Source: Ideonella sp. (lineage in GTDB: Bacteria; Pseudomonadota; Gammaproteobacteria; Burkholderiales; Burkholderiaceae_C). Taken from it: DNA of 64,000 bases. The notes beneath the pieces were generated by a model, which saw only the letters and a program-made list of their open reading frames with translations, did no database searches and was not told the origin of the DNA. Position numbers and translations under genes: made by a program. The stretch lies in contig JADKIA010000003.1 in assembly GCA_016721465.1 (NCBI GenBank), positions 558,001 through 622,000 of the forward strand. Direction: 5' to 3'. The number at the start of each line of letters is the position of its first letter. Positions within the stretch are counted from its first letter, which is position 1. Below, piece after piece: positions 42,540 through 50,785 of this stretch.

Positions 42540-43784
42540 GTGGCCCCCTCGTCGCTGCTCACTGCCGACATTGAAGACCCGCTGGCCATGCGCCAGGGTT
42601 CGCCGGCTTGGCTGTCACTGGCGCTGATGGACGCACGCAACCGCAGCCTGCGCTGGTGGGCTGCCTTCGAGCCGCTGCGCGCCATGCCGGCGCTCGATGG
42701 CTTCGATCCACCAGCCTGGATGGTTGGCCACGCCGCCTGGTTTCAGGAGTACTGGATCTCGCGCTGTCCACAACGCGGCCGGGGTGCTGCGGCCGATCCG
42801 GCTGGCCTGCGCCTGGCGTCCATCGAGCCGCGCATGGACGCCTGGTTCGCACCGCCCGCGCCCGCCCGGGCCGACCGTTGGGCCGCGGCGCCAGCCCTGG
42901 CGGACGACTTGCGCGACTACCTGGCTGCGACGCTGGACACCACGCTCGAATTGCTGGAGAAGGCGGATGGCAGCGACGCCAGCCTGTATTTCTATCGGCT
43001 GGCCCTGTTGCACGAAGACCGCATCGCCGAATCCCTTGGCGAACTGGCGCGTGCCGTCGGATTTGCACTGCCGCCTGGCGGGCCGGCGTTGCCGACACCG
43101 CCTGCGCGGGGTCGGCGCGAGCCGATCGGCTTGGCGTCGGCCACGGTCTGGCTGGGCACGCCAGGGGACGGCTTTGCGCCCGACAACGAGCGCCTGGCGC
43201 ACGAAGTGCACGTCCCAGGCTTCGAGATGGACGCTCAGGCCGTGTGCTGGGCCGAGTTCTCGGAGTTCGCGGCCGATGGCGGCTACGACGATCGCCGCTG
43301 GTGGTCCCCGGCAGGCTGGGACTGGATCGAGGCCACTGCCCGAAGGGCGCCGCGCTATGTCGAGCAGCTGATCGACGGCGTCCTGGTGCACCGAGCCGGT
43401 CGCCTGGAGCGCGCACCGGCCGGGCAGGCCGTTCAGCACGTCAGTTGGTACGAGGCCGATGCCTGGTGCCGCTGGGCCGGCCGGCGCCTGCCCACCGAGG
43501 CCGAGTGGACGCTGGCCGCGGGGCAGGCCCGCGCCCTTGGCCTGGCCTGGGGCGATGGGTTCGAATGGATGGCGGGCACGGCCCAGGCCTGGCCTGGCCA
43601 GCAGGACGGCCCGGCGCGCCTGGATCAATGGCCGGTCTGCAAGCCAGGCGACCCCAACCCATGGCGTGTGCTGCGTGGGGCGTCGCCGGTGACGGTGCCA
43701 CGCCAAAGGCACCTGGGTGTGCGGCGCCATGCCATGGCCGATCGCGACGACCTGTTCAGCGCCTTTCGCAGCTGCGCGCTCTGA
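42540..43784 (+). CDS. EgtB/SenA-like DinB-FGE domain protein with altered iron motif
   Basis: A 414-residue protein. The N-terminal DinB-like half has GHAAWFQEYW (His64) and LLHEDRIAES (His158); the C-terminal half is a formylglycine-generating-enzyme fold (VHVPGFEMDAQAVCWAEF; WYEADAWCRWAGRRLPTEAE; VLRGASPVTVPRQRHLGVRR). EgtB, OvoA and SenA make thiol or selenol histidine derivatives with three-His iron. Here the expected H-X3-H-X-E reads H158-E-D-R-I162-A-E164, so one ligand is replaced by Ile. It could be a diverged or inactive member. No egtD, senB or senC is nearby. The start is a GTG in the gap after folE2. Confidence 0.75.
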   Translation: MAPSSLLTADIEDPLAMRQGSPAWLSLALMDARNRSLRWWAAFEPLRAMPALDGFDPPAWMVGHAAWFQEYWISRCPQRGRGAAADPAGLRLASIEPRMDAWFAPPAPARADRWAAAPALADDLRDYLAATLDTTLELLEKADGSDASLYFYRLALLHEDRIAESLGELARAVGFALPPGGPALPTPPARGRREPIGLASATVWLGTPGDGFAPDNERLAHEVHVPGFEMDAQAVCWAEFSEFAADGGYDDRRWWSPAGWDWIEATARRAPRYVEQLIDGVLVHRAGRLERAPAGQAVQHVSWYEADAWCRWAGRRLPTEAEWTLAAGQARALGLAWGDGFEWMAGTAQAWPGQQDGPARLDQWPVCKPGDPNPWRVLRGASPVTVPRQRHLGVRRHAMADRDDLFSAFRSCAL

Positions 43785-43828
43785 GCGCCCCAAGGACGCC
43801 GCCACGCGGCGCCCGTCCCCCGTGGTGA

Positions 43829-43860
43829 TCAAGCAAAGTGGCACAGCCACATTTGCTTGA
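43829..43860. repeat. 32-base hairpin element, copy 1
   Basis: TCAAGCAAA...TTTGCTTGA are 9-base inverted arms around a GTGGC/GCCAC inner stem. On the reverse strand it aligns with the 32-base copy at 53008. Arm positions 2-3 differ, with compensating changes opposite. It lies between two convergent genes, so it could act as a two-way terminator. Confidence 0.7.
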
Positions 43861-43875
43861 GTACCCGCAGGCCCT

Positions 43876-44508
43876 TCAGCTTTCGACCAGGCCTTCGCGC
43901 ACGGCCAGGCGCACCAATGCGGTGACACCGGTGACACCCAACTTGGACATGATGCGGCTGCGGTAGGTGTCCACCGTCTTGGGTGACAGGTGCAGCTGCG
44001 TGCCGATGGCGGCACTGCTCAGGCCGTTGACCACCATGGTGACGATCTGACGCTCACGTGGCGACAGGGCGGCGAAGCGGTCTGGCGGCGAATCGTCGGT
44101 GAGGGCGCGCAAGGCGAGGTCGGCCACCTGGGGTCCGAAATAGCGTCGACCGTCCGCGACGACCTTGATGGCTTCGAGCAACTCCGGTGCGCCGGAATCT
44201 TTCAACACATAGCCATAAGCCCCAAGGCGCACGGCCTCGGCCACATGGCGCGGCTGGGCCGACATGGTGAGCACGATGGCACGCACCACGGCATTGCGGC
44301 GCTTCAGCTCCTGCAGCACCTCGAAACCCGAGCGCTCGCCCAGGCCCAGGTCCAGCAGCATCACGTCGGCGTGCCGCTGCTGGGCCTCTGCGACGCTGGC
44401 GGTGGGGTCCTGGCTGGCGCCAACCACTTCATGGCCTGCCGCTTCGAGCAACGCCTGCAGTCCATCCCGCAGGATCAGCTGGTCGTCGACCAAATAGATC
44501 CGAATCAT
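43876..44508 (-). CDS. NarL/FixJ-type response regulator (no kinase beside it)
   Basis: A 210-residue protein with a receiver domain (YLVDDQ acidic pair at residues 8-9, phospho-acceptor Asp53 in LLDLGLG, Lys in VLKDSG) and a C-terminal LuxR helix-turn-helix (LSPRERQIVTMVVNGLSSAA then IGTQLHLSPKTVDTYRSRIM). It is transcribed away from the TonB-receptor/quinoprotein operon. No sensor kinase adjoins it; the kinase at 50786 has its own partner. It may regulate the divergent operon. Confidence 0.9.
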   Translation of the reverse strand: MIRIYLVDDQLILRDGLQALLEAAGHEVVGASQDPTASVAEAQQRHADVMLLDLGLGERSGFEVLQELKRRNAVVRAIVLTMSAQPRHVAEAVRLGAYGYVLKDSGAPELLEAIKVVADGRRYFGPQVADLALRALTDDSPPDRFAALSPRERQIVTMVVNGLSSAAIGTQLHLSPKTVDTYRSRIMSKLGVTGVTALVRLAVREGLVES

Positions 44509-44760
44509 GCCCGCATTCTCGCAGTAACTTCCAAACAGCTGATACCCGAGGCCACCATCAAACAGGGGGATTGGCGGTCATTCGTCAAATCGAACCCAGG
44601 TGCGACAGCTCGATGCCGGGATCCTTGTACTGCGGCGCAAGAGCCTCAAGGACATTGAGGTCGAACGATACCAAAGGACAGGGCTGGTTGATCACATTTG
44701 GCGCAGCCTGCGGGAAACCCCGGGCTTGGTGCCACACCGTGAAGGCGGTTTGATGCCGGC
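44509..44760. promoter_or_regulatory. Divergent intergenic region before the TonB-receptor operon
   Basis: These 252 bases contain a small inverted repeat CCTCAA-ggaca-TTGAGG (44644-44660) but no cobalamin-riboswitch core, no Fur-box-like AT-rich palindrome and no sigma-54 box. It should hold the promoters for the response regulator and the receptor. Confidence 0.35.
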
Positions 44761-46917
44761 ATGTCGCTCCCGCGCCTTACCTGTCCCCTGTCCTGCCTGG
44801 CGCCGGCCTCCGTTCGGATCCATTTGGTCGGGGCTTGCCTTGCCGCCCTGGGCCACGGCGCGTGGGCCCAGTCCGACGCCAGCGCCAGTGTGGTGGTGAC
44901 CGGCTCGGTGCAAGGCCAGCGCAGCCTGGACGCGCCCTATGCCATCACGGCCGTGGGCGGCGACGACTTGCGTGCGGCGGGGCCCCTGATCAACCTGTCC
45001 GAGGCATTGGCGCGCGTGCCAGGCCTGGTGGCCAGCAACCGCAACAACTATGCACAGGACCTGCAGATCAGCTCGCGCGGCTTCGGGGCGCGGGCCGCGT
45101 TCGGTGTGCGGGGCTTGCGGCTGTATGCCGACGGCATCCCCGCCACCATGCCCGACGGCCAGGGTCAGGTGGCACATTTCGACCTGGCCAGCGCGCAGCG
45201 CATCGAGGTCTTGCGCGGGCCTTTCTCGGTGCTGTACGGCAACAGCTCGGGTGGTGTGATCGCGATGTTCAGTGAGCCCGTGCGCGAGCGCCGTGTCGAG
45301 CTGGGGCTGGATGCGGGCAGCTCAGGCTTGAAGCAGGCGCGCCTGCGTGTGGCCGCTGCGCTGGCGCCCGGCCTGGACCTGCAGGCCAGCCTGGCGGACA
45401 TGACGCTGGACGGCTTTCGGCCGCAGAGCGAGGCCCACCGCAGCTTGGGCAACGCTCGCCTGGCGTGGGTGGGCGATCAGGATCGCGTCACCATGTCGCT
45501 GTCCAGCCACGAGCAGAGCGCGCAGGACCCGCTGGGCCTGACGCGAGCCCAGTTCGATGCTGACCCGATGCAAACCACGGCTCAGGCCGTCCAGTTCGAC
45601 ACCCGCAAGGCCATTGCACAGACCCAAGGTGGGCTGAACTGGCGCCACCAGTTCGCCGGCGACAGCCCACTGCGCGAAACCGGGCTCACGCTCTACCAGG
45701 GCGCGCGCAGCGTCACGCAGTGGCAGGCCATCGCGCCCACGGTCCAGACGCCGGTCCGGCATGGTGGCGGGGTGGTGGATTTCGATCGCGACTACCGTGG
45801 CGTCGAAGGCCGCAGCACCTGGCGCCTGGGCACGGCCGACGTGGTGGTGGGCCTGAACTTCGAGTCCCAACGCGATGACCGCCGTGGCTTCGAGAACTTC
45901 GTCGGCACGGGGGCGACCCAGGTGCTGGGCGTGACCGGCAAGCTGCGCCGCGACGAGACCAACCGGGCCACCACGCGCGAGGCCTTCACCCAGGTGGAAT
46001 GGCCCGTGGCCGACGCGCTGTCGCTCACCGGCGGCGTGCGCACGGGTCGCGTGAGCATGAGTACGGGCGACCATTTCCTGAGCAACGGCGACGATACCGG
46101 GGCGTTGGCCTACCGGTACACCAACCCGGTGATCGGTCTGCGCTGGCGCCTGCAATCCAACTGGGCCCTGCACGCCAGCGCCGCGCGGGGCTTCGAATCG
46201 CCCACGCTGGGCGAGCTGGCCTATCGACCCGATGGCAAGGCGGGCTTCAACGACGCCTTGCTCGGGCAAGCGAGCCGGCAGTTCGAGGCGGGTTCGAAGT
46301 GGCGCCTGGCGGGCCTGGACATCGATGCCACCGTGTACGCGGTGGACACCGACCATGAGATCGGCGTGCAGACCAACAGCGGTGGGCGCTCCACCTTCCA
46401 GAACGTCGGGCGCACGCGGCGGCAAGGGGCCGAGCTGGCGCTGCAATGGAAACCTGCGGCGGCATGGCGCGCCCAGTTCTCGGCCAGCTGGCTGGCCGCA
46501 ACCTACCGCGACGGCTTCACGACCTGCGCCGCGTCACCGTGCACCACGCCCAACGTGAAAGTGGCCGCGGGCAACCGCATCGTCGGCACCCAGGCGGCCA
46601 GTGCCTGGGCCGAAGCGGCCTGGCAACCCGGTTGGCTGCCCGGCGAATTGGCGCTGGAATGGCGCGCCATGGGGCGCACCCAGGCCAACGACACCAACAC
46701 CGAGCAGGCCGGCGGCTACGCCCTGGCCCACCTGCGCTGGCGCACGCAGTGGTCAATGGGCTCGGCCGACACGGTCGAGTTGCTGGCCCGGGTGGACAAC
46801 CTGTTCGACCGCGTGCACGTGGGCAGCGTCATCGTCAACGATGGCAATGGACGCTATTTCGAGCCCGGCGCACCGCGCAGCCTGTTGCTGTCGGCACGCT
46901 GGCAACACCGCTGGTGA
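44761..46917 (+). CDS. TonB-dependent outer-membrane receptor
   Basis: The 718-residue protein has a signal peptide (about 37 residues, ending GAWAQ-SD), a TonB-box-like VVVTGSVQ, and a plug domain (DDLRAAGPLINLSEALARVP; YADGIPATMPDGQGQ; IEVLRGPFSVLYGNSSGGVI). A 22-strand barrel follows, ending in an aromatic residue (WQHRW). It is the first gene of a unit with the SoxYZ-like carrier and metallohydrolase, both partners of quinoprotein dehydrogenases. A role in importing lanthanide chelates or PQQ is plausible but unproven. Confidence 0.9.
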   Translation: MSLPRLTCPLSCLAPASVRIHLVGACLAALGHGAWAQSDASASVVVTGSVQGQRSLDAPYAITAVGGDDLRAAGPLINLSEALARVPGLVASNRNNYAQDLQISSRGFGARAAFGVRGLRLYADGIPATMPDGQGQVAHFDLASAQRIEVLRGPFSVLYGNSSGGVIAMFSEPVRERRVELGLDAGSSGLKQARLRVAAALAPGLDLQASLADMTLDGFRPQSEAHRSLGNARLAWVGDQDRVTMSLSSHEQSAQDPLGLTRAQFDADPMQTTAQAVQFDTRKAIAQTQGGLNWRHQFAGDSPLRETGLTLYQGARSVTQWQAIAPTVQTPVRHGGGVVDFDRDYRGVEGRSTWRLGTADVVVGLNFESQRDDRRGFENFVGTGATQVLGVTGKLRRDETNRATTREAFTQVEWPVADALSLTGGVRTGRVSMSTGDHFLSNGDDTGALAYRYTNPVIGLRWRLQSNWALHASAARGFESPTLGELAYRPDGKAGFNDALLGQASRQFEAGSKWRLAGLDIDATVYAVDTDHEIGVQTNSGGRSTFQNVGRTRRQGAELALQWKPAAAWRAQFSASWLAATYRDGFTTCAASPCTTPNVKVAAGNRIVGTQAASAWAEAAWQPGWLPGELALEWRAMGRTQANDTNTEQAGGYALAHLRWRTQWSMGSADTVELLARVDNLFDRVHVGSVIVNDGNGRYFEPGAPRSLLLSARWQHRW

Positions 46918-46933
46918 ACGTGGGAGATCGCGC

Positions 46934-47728
46934 ATGGATCGACGACGGCTGCTGACCTGTGCCGGCGCGGCGATGGCCACATTGGCGTGGCCAACATGCG
47001 CGCGGGCCGCCGCCGATGATTTCGACGGTGACCCGTACAAGTCCTATCAATGGACCGAACTGCGCAGGGAGTTTCTCGGCCCCAAGGCCCGGGTGCAGTT
47101 CGATGCCCGGGTGCGGGTGCTGGGACCGACCTTCGCCGAAGACCCGATGAACGTGCCCATCACCGTGTCCACCGACCTGCCCGGCGTGCAACGCCTGATG
47201 GTGTTGGTGGACCGCAACCCGATTCGCAAGGTGCTTGAGTTGCAGCCCATGGCAGCGCAGCCCTCCGTGAGCTTTCGCTTCAAGCTGGAGCAGGCCTCGC
47301 CGGTTCGGGCGCTGGCATTGACGGCGGACGGCGTTTGGCACGTGGGGGGCGCCTGGGTGGATTCGGCCGGCGGCGGATGCACGGTGCCCGGCGGCACGCG
47401 ATCGGACGGCACTTGGTCGCAGACGCTGGGGCAGGTGAGTGGGCGCCTGTTCAGCGCCGCACCTGGTGCCGTGGAGGCGGGCGCTCGGCTGCGCCTGCGC
47501 GTCATGCACCCGATGGACACGGGACTGGTCAACGGCATTCCGGCCTTCCACCTCGCGCGGCTGTCCGTGCGAGACGCCGCTGACCGTGAGCTGCTGCGTC
47601 TGCAGACCTTCGAGCCGGTGAGCGAAAACCCGGTGCTGTCCTTCGACTTTGCCAAGCCGCCACCCGGACCCTTGCGCATCGTGGGCGTGGACAACAACGG
47701 CAACCGCATCGACAGCAAGGTGGACTGA
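46934..47728 (+). CDS. Quinoprotein dehydrogenase-associated SoxYZ-like carrier
   Basis: A 264-residue exported protein. The N-terminus MDRRRLLTCAGAAMATLAW is Tat-like (twin Arg). A SoxY-like half ends in GGGCTVPGG with Cys149, the likely carrier thiol, and a SoxZ-like half follows (VMHPMDTGLVNGIPAFHLAR; NPVLSFDFAKPP). Families of fused SoxYZ proteins of this kind are found beside PQQ dehydrogenases. The carried group is unknown. It starts 16 bases after the receptor and its stop overlaps the metallohydrolase start. Confidence 0.87.
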   Translation: MDRRRLLTCAGAAMATLAWPTCARAAADDFDGDPYKSYQWTELRREFLGPKARVQFDARVRVLGPTFAEDPMNVPITVSTDLPGVQRLMVLVDRNPIRKVLELQPMAAQPSVSFRFKLEQASPVRALALTADGVWHVGGAWVDSAGGGCTVPGGTRSDGTWSQTLGQVSGRLFSAAPGAVEAGARLRLRVMHPMDTGLVNGIPAFHLARLSVRDAADRELLRLQTFEPVSENPVLSFDFAKPPPGPLRIVGVDNNGNRIDSKVD

Positions 47729-48729
47729 TGCGCCGCCATCTGCCCGGTCCCGCATCGATCCGCCTCGCAGCGGCCGTGCTGGTGCTGCCCGTGCTGGCCT
47801 GGCTGTGCGGCTCGATGCCGGCGCGCGCCGAGGCGCCGGCGGTCAAGCTGGCCACCTTCGACTACGGCCTCAAGGCCCGTGCACTGGCCGATGGCGTCTA
47901 TGTCGTCGAAGGGGCCAACGACGACTTCACCCTGGCCAACGGCTGCAACATCATCAACACCGGCTTCATCACCACTGGGGCCGGGGTCCTGGTGATCAAC
48001 ACGGGGCCGAGCAGGCGCTATGGCGAGCAACTGCGCGCGCTCATCGCACGCACCACGCGCGAGCCGGTGGTGCAGGTGATTCACCTCAACCTGCACCCCG
48101 ACTACTTCCTCGGCAACCAGGCCTTTGCCGACGTGCCGCGCAGCGCCACGACGGTGACGCGTGCCGGCATGCAGCGCGAGGCCAAGGCCTACGAGGACAA
48201 CCTCTACCGCCTGTGTGGCGACTGGATGAAAGGCACCGAGAGCCTGTTGCCCACGCAGAGCATCGGTCCCGGGCCGCTGCGCATCGGCGTGCGCGAGTTC
48301 GAGCTGCGCGAGTACCAGGGCCACACCGACAGCGATCTCGTGTTGATCGACAAGAGCAGCAGCGTGGCCTTCGTCGGCGGGCTGGTGTTCGCGAGCCGCA
48401 TGCCCACCACGCCGCACGCCGACCCCAAGGCCTGGCTGCGCGCCCTCGATGCCTTGCCCGTGGCCCGCATGGCGCAGGTGGTCCCGAGCCACGGCCCGGT
48501 GCATGTCGGCGCCCAAGGCCAACAACAGACCAAGGCCTACATCGCCTGGCTGGACGAGCACTTCACGCAATGGGCCAGCAGCGGTTGGGAGATGAACGAG
48601 GTGCTGCGTGCGCCAGTGCCCGACCCGTTCCGCCACTGGGCGGGCTGGCCGGCCGAGTACACGCGCAACGTGGCACACCTGTACCCGCGCTACGAACGCG
48701 CGGCGCTGCAGCGCACGAAACAGCCGTGA
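47728..48729 (+). CDS. Quinoprotein relay system metallo-beta-lactamase-fold hydrolase
   Basis: A 333-residue exported protein with a SoxH-like fold: a hydrophobic leader, VYVVEGANDDFTLANGCNII, the metal motif region NLHPDYFLGN (N121-L-H123-P-D125-Y126), GHTDSDLVLID (His199) and VPSHGPVHVG. The textbook HxHxDH is thus N-L-H-P-D-Y, so two of the usual ligands are changed. Paired with a SoxYZ-like carrier it is a recognised companion of PQQ dehydrogenases. Its chemistry is undetermined. Confidence 0.85.
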   Translation: MRRHLPGPASIRLAAAVLVLPVLAWLCGSMPARAEAPAVKLATFDYGLKARALADGVYVVEGANDDFTLANGCNIINTGFITTGAGVLVINTGPSRRYGEQLRALIARTTREPVVQVIHLNLHPDYFLGNQAFADVPRSATTVTRAGMQREAKAYEDNLYRLCGDWMKGTESLLPTQSIGPGPLRIGVREFELREYQGHTDSDLVLIDKSSSVAFVGGLVFASRMPTTPHADPKAWLRALDALPVARMAQVVPSHGPVHVGAQGQQQTKAYIAWLDEHFTQWASSGWEMNEVLRAPVPDPFRHWAGWPAEYTRNVAHLYPRYERAALQRTKQP

Positions 48730-48815
48730 CCCGTGGGCCGGTCGGTTGTGCAAGTCTGGAGCAATCCACCACGGGAAACCCCTCGGAATGAGGGGGTCTT
48801 CGCTCCCCTAACCTT

Positions 48816-48830
48816 TGGCACGCAACTTGC
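48816..48830 (+). promoter_or_regulatory. Sigma-54 promoter (-24/-12) of the PQQ alcohol dehydrogenase
   Basis: TGGCACGCAACTTGC matches the RpoN consensus TGGCAC-N5-TTGC exactly, with the -24 GG at 48817 and the -12 GC at 48829. It lies about 73 bases before the ATG at 48903, an appropriate distance for a leader. Activation would need an enhancer-binding protein, which is not encoded in the window. The CCCCTC-ggaat-GAGGGG palindrome at 48779 is just upstream. Confidence 0.8.
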
Positions 48831-48902
48831 CATTCCCAGTCCCTGAAGCGACGGGCGCATGACGCCCGTGCTCACCTTGTTCCACCTGGAGGAGACACCA
48901 CC

Positions 48903-50642
48903 ATGCGATTGAAGCTTTTGAGCGTACTCGTCACCCTGGGCCTTGCCGCCATGGGTGCGCAAGCCGTCGTGACCGATCAGATGATCGAGAACGACGCCAA
49001 GTCCACCGACGATGTATTGAGCTGGGGCATCGGCACCGCCGGCCAACGCTATTCACCGCTGAAGGCCGTGAACACCAGCAACGTGGCCAAGCTGGTGCCG
49101 GTGTGGTCGTTCTCGTTCGGCGGCGAAAAGCAGCGTGGACAAGAAAGCCAGCCCGTCATCCACAACGGCAAGATGTTCGTCACTGCGTCGTATTCGCGCA
49201 TCTTCGCGCTCGACACCAAGACCGGCGCCAAGCTCTGGAAGTACGAGCACCGCCTGCCCGACGGCATCATGCCCTGCTGCGACGTGGTCAACCGCGGCGC
49301 CGCGCTGTACGACAACCTGGTGATCTTCGCCACGCTCGATGCGCAGATCGTGGCCCTGAACCAGGACACCGGCGACGTGGTCTGGAAGGAAAAGATCGAC
49401 GACTACGCCGCCGGCTACTCGGCCACGGCGGCCCCCATCATCGCCAACGGCATGATCCTCACGGGCGTTTCGGGCGGCGAGTTTGGTGTGGTCGGCCGGG
49501 TCGAGGCGCGCGACGCCAAGACCGGTCGCCTGGTGTGGGTGCGCCCCACCGTCGAAGGCCACATGGGCTACAAGTACGACAAGGACGGCAACAAGACCGA
49601 GATCGGCATTTCCGGCACCACCAACAAGAGCTGGCCGGGCGACCTGTGGAAGACCGGCGGCGCGGCCACCTGGCTGGGTGGCACCTACAACAGCAAGACC
49701 GGCCTGGCCTACTTCGGCACCGGCAACCCGGCCCCGTGGAACAGCCATTTGCGCAAGGGCGACAACCTGTTCTCGTGCTCCACCGTCGCCATCGACGTGA
49801 AGACCGGCGCCATCGTCTGGCACTACCAGGGCACGCCCAACGACGGCTGGGACTTTGACGGCGTCAACGAGTTCATCACCTACGACGAAGGCGGCAAGGT
49901 GCTCGGCGGCAAGGCCGACCGCAACGGCTTCTTCTATGTGCTCGATGCCAAGACCGGCAAGCTGGAGAACGCCTTCCCGTTCGTCAAGAAGATCACCTGG
50001 GCCACCGGCATCGACCTGAAGACCGGCCGGCCGAACTTTGTGCCCGAGAACCGCCCCGGCGACCCGACCGCGGGCGCCGACGGCAAGAAGGGCAACGTGG
50101 TGTTCTCTGCGCCCTCGTTCCTCGGCGGCAAGAACCAGATGCCGATGGCCTACTCGCCCGACACCAAGCTGTTCTACGTGCCGGCAAACGAATGGGGCAT
50201 GGAGATCTGGAACGAGCCCATCACCTACAAGAAGGGCGCGGCCTATCTGGGCGCCGGCTTCACCATCAAGACGATCAACGACGACCACATCGGTGCGATG
50301 CGCGCGGTGGATCCGAAGACCGGCAAGACGGTGTGGGAGGTGAAGAACAACGCGCCGCTGTGGGGCGGAGTGCTGACCACCGGCGGCAATCTGGTGTTCT
50401 GGGGCACGCCGGAAGGCTACCTGCAGGCAGCCGATGCCAAGACCGGCAAGATCCTGTGGAAGTTCCAGACCGGCTCAGGCGTCGTGGCGCCCCCGATCAC
50501 CTGGTCGGAGAAGGGCGAGCAGTATGTCGCCGTGGCTTCGGGCTGGGGCGGTGCGGTGCCGCTGTGGGGAGGCGACGTGGCCAAGAAGGTCAGCTTCCTG
50601 GAGCAGGGCGGTTCGTTGTGGGTCTTCAAGATCCCCAAGTGA
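48903..50642 (+). CDS. PQQ-dependent alcohol dehydrogenase, lanthanide-type
   Basis: A 579-residue periplasmic quinoprotein. The signal peptide ends near GAQA. Eight-blade propeller tryptophan-docking motifs recur (e.g. AKTGKILWKF; DPKTGKTVWEV), and the adjacent disulfide Cys pair Cys125-Cys126 is in MPCCDVVNRG. The catalytic Asp317 is followed two residues later by Asp319 (GWDFDGVN), the residue that distinguishes lanthanide-dependent XoxF/PedH enzymes from calcium enzymes. No heme-binding CxxCH is present, so electrons go to a separate cytochrome. A GGAGGAGA ribosome site precedes the start. Confidence 0.92.
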   Translation: MRLKLLSVLVTLGLAAMGAQAVVTDQMIENDAKSTDDVLSWGIGTAGQRYSPLKAVNTSNVAKLVPVWSFSFGGEKQRGQESQPVIHNGKMFVTASYSRIFALDTKTGAKLWKYEHRLPDGIMPCCDVVNRGAALYDNLVIFATLDAQIVALNQDTGDVVWKEKIDDYAAGYSATAAPIIANGMILTGVSGGEFGVVGRVEARDAKTGRLVWVRPTVEGHMGYKYDKDGNKTEIGISGTTNKSWPGDLWKTGGAATWLGGTYNSKTGLAYFGTGNPAPWNSHLRKGDNLFSCSTVAIDVKTGAIVWHYQGTPNDGWDFDGVNEFITYDEGGKVLGGKADRNGFFYVLDAKTGKLENAFPFVKKITWATGIDLKTGRPNFVPENRPGDPTAGADGKKGNVVFSAPSFLGGKNQMPMAYSPDTKLFYVPANEWGMEIWNEPITYKKGAAYLGAGFTIKTINDDHIGAMRAVDPKTGKTVWEVKNNAPLWGGVLTTGGNLVFWGTPEGYLQAADAKTGKILWKFQTGSGVVAPPITWSEKGEQYVAVASGWGGAVPLWGGDVAKKVSFLEQGGSLWVFKIPK

Positions 50643-50701
50643 GGTTGGCGCCCTGGCGCTTCACGTGAACATGGCCAGAGTCGCGGGCCAGATCGGTTGA
50701 C

Positions 50702-50751
50702 CAAGGGGCCTGCGGGCCCCTTGCCCATGGGGCTGCCCGCTGGGGCAGCCC
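50702..50751 (+). terminator. Two tandem hairpins after the PQQ dehydrogenase
   Basis: CAAGGGGCC-TGCG-GGCCCCTTG (50702-50723) and GGGCTGCCC-GCTG-GGGCAGCCC (50730-50751; the arms can extend a base) each have 9-base perfect stems. They lack T-runs, so they may slow polymerase or protect the abundant dehydrogenase mRNA 3' end. Confidence 0.5.
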
Positions 50752-50785
50752 ACCGGCGCGGCGGCAGAATCCGCCCGTGGACCCG

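Noticed and set aside
44509..44760. Cobalamin riboswitch upstream of the first TonB receptor
   Set aside because: No B12-box core or conserved stem arrangement could be found by eye.
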